Positions 58,060-64,000 of a stretch of DNA of 64,000 nt are shown piece by piece. Below the pieces are notes generated by a model. It was not told the DNA's origin, ran no database searches, and worked only from the letters and a program-made list of their open reading frames with translations. The stretch's first letter is position 1; each line of letters begins with the position of its first letter. The stretch comes from Cryptomeria japonica. Lineage: Eukaryota; Streptophyta; Pinopsida; Cupressales; Cupressaceae. A program made the translations under genes and the position numbers. The DNA lies in the NCBI RefSeq assembly GCF_030272615.1, contig NC_081406.1, positions 191,587,891 through 191,651,890 on the forward strand. Direction: 5' to 3'.

Positions 58060-60373
58060 TGTGTCCCAAACTAACCTGGGGAAACGTGCAACTTGTCAGC
58101 TACTCCATAACCACTAATATACAGCATATGCATCATGATATTATTTGTATAAATATATATAATACATTGGTTAGATTAAATTGGTGTGTTATAGTAAGAA
58201 CACTTGATACAAACTTCAAGTTTCTCTACCTCCAACCTGTTTGATTATCATCAACAACAGATACCTGGGCCCTGGACACATGTTTGATGCAGATGAGCAT
58301 ACTAGATAAAAGTTGGATAAGAAGAGCACGTGATGACCATCATTAATATATAACATGATAAATTGTGAGTTGCTCATGGTGTCTACATAGCAACTTGGAT
58401 GATAGGAAAATAAAGAACTACATTTCATTTTTGCATCTTCATTAATTCATTAACTAAATGAAATTGAACAATGATATGTTATATGTTAAATGTCTAAATA
58501 GGTTATAGGATATATCTGATAGTGTCATTATGAACTTCAGAGAATTTGTGTGTGATTTATCATCAGGCATTTTAAATCAGGATTATTTGCCCCCCAGAGT
58601 TGATTCATTTTTTCACCATAGCAGGTTTGCAATGGATATTTATTTCAGCAGGAAGGCATTATATTTTAACATCCTGGTTATTGTACAATGTAATAATGTA
58701 TGCTGTATTTTTCTTTTATATTTGATCCATGAATTGTGGCCTTATATCCTCCCCAAATTGAGCAAAGAGAATTACAGATGCCTTAAATCAATGCAGCTTA
58801 CAATGGGACCATTGATGGCCAAGGGCAAAGTTGGTGGACTAAGTTTTGACAAAAGCAGATGAACCATACAAGAGGAAGACTTGGGCAGTTCATGTGGAGT
58901 AGTGACATTGAGATGACAAATATCACACTACGTAATTTGGGCACTCCACCCATATGACTGAAAATGTTTTCCTTAGTGGCTTGACTATTTTGGCTCTTCT
59001 GGATGCTCCAAACACAGATGGCATTGATCCAGGTAGACAATCTTCTTTGGAATTCTATCTTTTGCATGCAAGAATATTTCTGTATATTTTACTTTGGATA
59101 TTTCTGTATATTGCACACAAATTTTTAACCAATGCACGTATACTCTGTGTTTGATGTTCTCAATTTCAAGTTTTAACCCAAATAGACCACATCTTTGAGA
59201 GAGAAATATCATGCTATTTAACTTATTACCATTATCTTGCTTGGTCTAATAATAATTGATTGCCTAACTCTGAGTATCTATGTAACACATGCATGTCCAT
59301 TGATTGAGTCAAGGTAGGCATCATGTCGAAGGCCAGTATATATTATATCCATTTTCTCTTTTTCTGCCACCAACCTAATCTTCCATTCCAATCTGCTCTC
59401 GGACATTTTAATCGTAATTCCAAAAGATCATGTAAGCGTTTGTATTTGTTTCTAAGGTTGAGCAGTTAAGTATTTCCCAAGCTCTATGAAATCCAAAAGG
59501 AAGATGTAACTCTTAACACATTTATTTTTTTCACACAAATTTTGATTATAAATGTTTTTTAATGACAGATAAGGAATGCAAGAGATCAAAAAATAAAGAT
59601 TAAAGAACAATTCCATATGATATCATCCTAATTTTTTAAGGCATATGGAACTAATTTATGATTCTTTTCCTATTCTATTATTCACTCACATTATATAGTT
59701 AACAGGTTTGCAATTCTTAAGTTCATAGTTTGTTAAATGTTTTCATTGGGAAAGCTTATCTCAATAATTTTTTGTTGGTATCCCATTTAAAAAATAGTGT
59801 AGTGTTCGTTGGAAAAAAAATTCTCTGCTTTTTGTGTTTCAAAATTAGGAAATACAACTCAATATATGCTAACAATTGTGAGTTATCTTAATTTCTGCAT
59901 TTTCCTGATTGCGTATTTTGATACCTTAATTTTCTTAATATAAAAGTTCAAATACTACTGTAAGTGCCATAAGCTGTGAAACAATTCAATAGTAACGGCC
60001 ATCCATAGCTTATCTTAATATTCATTCTACAGATTTCATCTAAATATTTTTCTTTTTAAGAAAAGTCTTCTTCCATCATGTAAATAAAAGTAAGATATAC
60101 ATCAACTATAAGTCTCCAAAATTGCTGCAACTATTTTCCTTTACTCTCATCATGGAAGAATATTTAGGAAAGCTCAATTAAACAATATACTAATACAACT
60201 ACTAACAAAATATTTTCCTTTTAAGTTTAGATAATGATGGGAAACGAACCAGAATCTCAAAAACCTTATACATAAAATCTCTACACTAAGAAGCTATAGG
60301 ATGATCAAATCAAGCTGAGGAAGTCAATATTAAAAGAGTTCTCATTTCTACAAGAGGAAATCAAATCTGAAAA
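58057..60373. other. Unassigned interval downstream of CYP51
   Basis: AT-rich sequence 3' of the CYP51 gene. The first few hundred bases left of 60374 would contain its 3' UTR and polyadenylation signals, none of which is distinctive. No other gene recognised. Confidence 0.4.
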
Positions 60374-61940
60374 TCACTGAGCAGACAGCACTCGCCTTTT
60401 GTAGCGGACCATCACCTTATCCTTGACACCAACCACCATTGCATTCCAATCAATCTCTGGGAACGGGGAAACAAGTTCCAGTTCAAAATTTCGAAGTAGA
60501 TGGCTCCAAATAGCTTTGATCTGCAGGTAGGCAAAAGGTTCACCCAAACAACCATGCCTTCCACCACCAAATGATATGTAAGAAAAAGCACCTGCCACTT
60601 TATCTTCTTCACGACCTGGAGTATAACGGTCTGGATCATATGTATCCGGATTTTTAAACACATGTGGCAACCTATTTGAGAAAGCTGGAGATGTTGCAAC
60701 AATATGCCCCTTAGGTATGACATATTCCTTCCCATTGCGATCAGTAACACTAAAATCTTTGTGATTACTACGTAGAAGAACAATCAATGGTGGATGTAAC
60801 CTCAGTGCCTCTTTGATAGACCTATAGAGTACATCCATCTCAGCCAGAATATCGTGGTCTATTTTATCTCCATGTTGCTTCATCACATCTTTCTGCTCTT
60901 GCAAGACAGAAGACAAATATTTTTGGTGGCTGTTCAAAGGCAGAAAACAATTTAGTAATATTACAAAATTTCTTCATCCATATGTATGAAAGAGAAATAA
61001 CACAATTAAACTATACTGAAATAACAAATAATGGGCTTCAACACAAAACAGACATATAGACCTAAAAGATAAAGTTATGCTGCATGCATAATATGGTATG
61101 ACATAATTGACAATAACACACACAGCTATAGAACATTTAGCCTTGAAACAGACAAGACAATAAATATAGACTCACCTTAAGAGGTATGCCCCAGTCCAAG
61201 TTGATGTAATTGAACTTGTATGTTGACCAGCAAAAAGAGCTGCAATTAAAAGACCTGTTACCTCACCTTCTGTTGTGAGACGACCATCTTTGTACTTAGA
61301 CTCTATAAATGATTGTAGCATGTCTGCTTCCTTGTTACCAGATTGCTTTCGACTGCGGATGATTTTGGTAAATATATCAGCAAGTTTCTTCCGTGCTCTG
61401 TCTCGTTTACGATGAGCAGGAATGGGCAGATATGGGAATATAACACTTATTGGGAGCATTCCACTGTCAAGGTCATGGAAAAGGCTAGAAACATCTTCAA
61501 ACAATTGGTCCCTAACCTCTCTCCCCAGGAGACATCTACTAGCAGTTAAAATAATTAAATGTTCCAGCTCATATTTGAGATCAACAATACCCTCCTCTCC
61601 CCACTTTGAGAAGTAAGTCTGCAGATGACAAATAGATTATCTTCAGTAAACCAAATTAAATGCACCATCCCTTGCAAACCCAGATGCAATGAACAAAAGA
61701 GGTTCACTTTAGTGCCAATCAAGACCAAATGTAGATTTTACAGCTTTGCTTCTTTATCAGATCCTAGAAGTAACAGTAAATAAATCTTCAACATTATTTT
61801 TCTCCTGCCAAATAATTATGCAACTTACAGAGCTATTAACAGTGACAATGAGTCATCAAATATAAGAACATACCTGAAGTTCGAACAACTTATCCATGAG
61901 TTTAGGAAGCAGATCCACATGTGAGGAGTATAAAGCATGA
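60374..61940 (-). CDS. CYP51: Sterol 14-alpha-demethylase (CYP51G-like), last three exons; N-terminus not found
   Basis: Cytochrome P450 of the CYP51 family, which removes the 14-alpha-methyl group of obtusifoliol in plant sterol synthesis at the ER membrane. Exons on the minus strand are 61940-61874 (tentative), 61618-61176 and 60929-60374, separated by introns of 255 and 246 bp with GT/AG borders. The second intron splits a Ser codon after its second base. Visible landmarks: YFSKWGEEGIVDLKYELEHL, FPYLPIPAHRKRDRA, the I-helix oxygen-binding AALFAGQHTSS, the ExxR motif (KEALRLHPP), and the haem-ligand loop FGGGRHGCLGE with intact Cys, ending RRVLSAQ and stop. The reading frame is undamaged. 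About 355 codons are present against roughly 490 in the family, so the membrane anchor and about 135 N-terminal residues lie further right or outside. The first exon is divergent from family sequences. Confidence 0.93.
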
Positions 61941-63289
61941 CTGTCAAGATTATCTCAGTACTATTTGAAAATATAATCTAAAATTCATTTTTCAATGTTT
62001 TACTTGTTTCTAATATAAGGCCTGTTAAATTTTGACAATTCTTGTATATCCCTTAAACGAATGAGATGCAATCTTCACAACAAAGATTGTTGAAATGAAA
62101 ATGCATGAGCTTTAAGCATGTCAGGTAAGTTCATAGCTTATGATTGTGATCATATAGAGTCTTAAGTTGTTGGTTAATGATTAAGGTCTTTAAGAATGTT
62201 GCTGGTTTGCATTTGGGTTTTGGGGTTCAGGTTGGACAGTTCTCCAATTTTTTCCCCAGGATTGCTATGGCAGGGTTTGGCCATACGATACATATATTAT
62301 ATATAATAAAAACAGTAAACCTGATCTGTCAAAAAATTAAAAAGCAGAACTAATTACTTACTGATCGAGATTCAAATGCAGCCAGACAAATAGGCATACC
62401 CGGTAACAATTGTTAGAAACAAAAGCACTAGAACTATAAGCAGTTTAGTTATGTTGTTTTTTTAATTTTTTAAGCATTTTAAATTTTATTATAAATGTTC
62501 TACTTGGTCCTGTCTGTTTTTTTATTATGTTTTTTTATGACAATTGGATACACAGGATCATAGTTGAAAAACTCCAATTCAGCACTAACTCGGCAGGCCC
62601 AAAAAATTTAAAAACTTGCAAATTGACAAAAACTCAAGGATAAACTCGGCAATTTATCAAACAGTTTAAATTACATATGTTTTCAAAAACATTCATCAAA
62701 AGCACAGATTTCTAAAAATGTAAAGCATATTACAGATCAAAAAACAAATTCAACCTCTAAATGAGTTACAATGCCACTTCCACTAGCCATGTCATATGTA
62801 GAAGTTGCCTCATCTGAAGAAATTTTTGGCAAGTTGTGCAATAATAAAGTCTAAGTTAACACACTCAAGAGTTATATCCCAATTCCTCATCACCCCCTCA
62901 TTGTAATCAAGTATTTTTAATTGACAAGAGATCCCAATAACTAATGGGGATTTGGGAGAGGAGAACCCGAATAGGTTGAGGAGCAATGCCCCCAATGGGG
63001 TCAAAGGGTAGTGCCCAAAATATAAATAGTGGCCCCTAGTTCCATATAGATAGATCACCCCTTGTTAGTTCATGTTAGTGTTACCTTTTTTCCACTTTCA
63101 GGTCAAAAATATCCTTACAATGAGTCAAGGGGCTTTAGTGTGTAAAAATGGTGAAAGTCTCATGGTTAACAAGGTTTGAATCAAGTTAAAAAATATAGCC
63201 TCTGATTTATTTAGAAGAAGTTGTAACCCATAAATTCTTTCTTTTTAAATCAAGGCTACTTAAAAGATCATGATTCCACGTGAAAGGTC
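61941..63289. other. 5' flank or intron of CYP51, unassigned
   Basis: If the CYP51 N-terminal exons are outside the window, this is a long intron, otherwise upstream DNA. I could not find the missing N-terminal CYP51 motifs here. A minus-strand stretch near 62760-62815 looks protein-like (DEATSTYDMASGSGIVTHLE) but is short and unplaced. Confidence 0.4.
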
Positions 63290-63657
63290 TGTTGACTTGG
63301 TGGTCAGCACCTCCTTGGGGTTCGCGACATGGCTTCCTCCTGCCTCCCGTGGATCCTTGTCCTTGGCCGCTCTCCCATTCACTGACAGCTCGAGCTTTTG
63401 GTGTAACGGCAGCAGTGATTCCAACAAATGGTATCAGAGCGCTGGGTTACGGATTCGAATCCCAGGAGGTCCCCTTCATTCCGTCAGTGCGGAACCCTCA
63501 GTCGGTGCTGAGGGGAGGATTGTTGACTTGGTGGTCAGCACCTCCTTAGGGTTCGCGACATGGCTTACTCCCGCCTTCCGTGGATCCTTGTCTCTGGCCG
63601 CTCTCCCGTTCACTGACAGCTCGAGCTTTTGGTGTAACGGCAGCGGTGATTCCAACA
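63290..63657 (+). mobile_element. Intact TRIM (miniature LTR retrotransposon, 368 bp)
   Basis: Two 137-bp LTRs (63290-63426 and 63521-63657), each TGTTGACTTGG ... GATTCCAACA, flanked by a perfect 5-bp duplication AGGTC (63285-63289 and 63658-63662). The 94-bp internal part starts with a primer-binding site TGGTATCAGAGC (63429-63440) and ends with a purine tract GAGGGGAGGAT (63510-63520). The LTRs differ at about eight positions. There is no coding capacity, as expected for TRIMs, which rely on other elements' enzymes. An ORF spanning it is incidental. Orientation plus, from PBS and PPT. Confidence 0.95.
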
Positions 63658-63662
63658 AGGTC

Positions 63663-64000
63663 AAGGTCAAGATCTTTTTATATGCTTTTGGAGGGAGTTG
63701 TTAACTCAAACTCCAAATGAGTTAACTTAAAACTCAGGTCTGAACTTGAGTTTGACCTAAAAGGCCCTAGCATGCCTGTAAGAGGGAAGAATTGCAAGTT
63801 TTCAGGAAAAAATGGTGACCGAGAATAGGGAAGCTGTTGTTTACATTGTCAAGTGCTTGAGCAAGACGCACATAGCAGTAGTTATTTTGCAGATAACAGC
63901 AAGTTTGATGAGAGAAGAGATCAGATACTTTAATGGAAAGCACAGCTCAAGCATGTTTTTTCACAAAACAATGAGTTATGCCTAAAAGAAGCATTGATGA
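63663..64000. other. Unassigned window end
   Basis: No feature recognised. Confidence 0.4.

Noticed and set aside
63429-63465. tRNA-like B box (GGATTCGAATCC) next to TGGTATCAGAGC, possible tRNA gene or SINE
   Set aside because: No A box or cloverleaf. The position directly inside the LTR identifies a TRIM primer-binding site.
63270-63704. 144-codon ORF with an internal repeat (VVSTSLGFATWL...)
   Set aside because: It spans the two TRIM LTRs; the internal repeat is the LTR pair. Not a protein gene.

Overview
The window looks like a transposon-rich, gene-poor region of a large plant nuclear genome. Evidence for a plant: Ty1/copia and L1-type elements of plant type, a plant sterol demethylase (CYP51G-like), a captured plant UDP-glycosyltransferase and captured pieces of a DRM-class DNA methyltransferase. 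A gymnosperm is plausible from the density and length of the LTR elements, but nothing here proves it.

Layout. 1-4350: a decayed plus-strand Ty1/copia element that enters from the left. 4351-26670: a minus-strand copia element with short (214 bp) LTRs, split by three later insertions whose target-site duplications and resumed reading frame can be read directly. These are a CACTA DNA transposon (5760-16020), a solo LTR (17446-18895) and a non-autonomous gag-carrying LTR element (18939-25222). 26685-28569: a terminal-inverted-repeat element and LTR-derived sequence. 29700-33250: a decayed minus-strand LINE and a G-patch/coiled-coil remnant. 33300-41190: mostly unassigned AT-rich DNA with one probable LTR, a second copy of the inverted-repeat element and a 115-bp tandem repeat. 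41200-49660: a plus-strand L1-type LINE with endonuclease, RT, zinc-binding and RNase H regions plus an unexpected extra 3' ORF, interrupted by a solo LTR with a minisatellite. 49983-54259: a 4.3-kb TG...CA element with a perfect 5-bp duplication, probably a giant solo LTR. 60374-61940: the only credible host gene, the 3' exons of a CYP51 sterol 14-demethylase on the minus strand. 63290-63657: an intact miniature LTR element (TRIM).

The main discovery candidate is the CACTA element. It encodes no transposase that I can see. It carries a UGT gene fragment with a retained intron and, in its right third, fragments of a DRM methyltransferase (the enzyme of RNA-directed DNA methylation) arranged as two foldbacks: a 1.1-kb-arm near-perfect inverted repeat of the motif VI-X block, and a separate 93-nt-arm hairpin of the motif I block. 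Transcripts would be double-stranded RNA matching the host's transposon-silencing methyltransferase. This parallels rice miR820, which resides in CACTA elements and targets OsDRM2. The structural claims come from the sequence; the anti-silencing function is inference.
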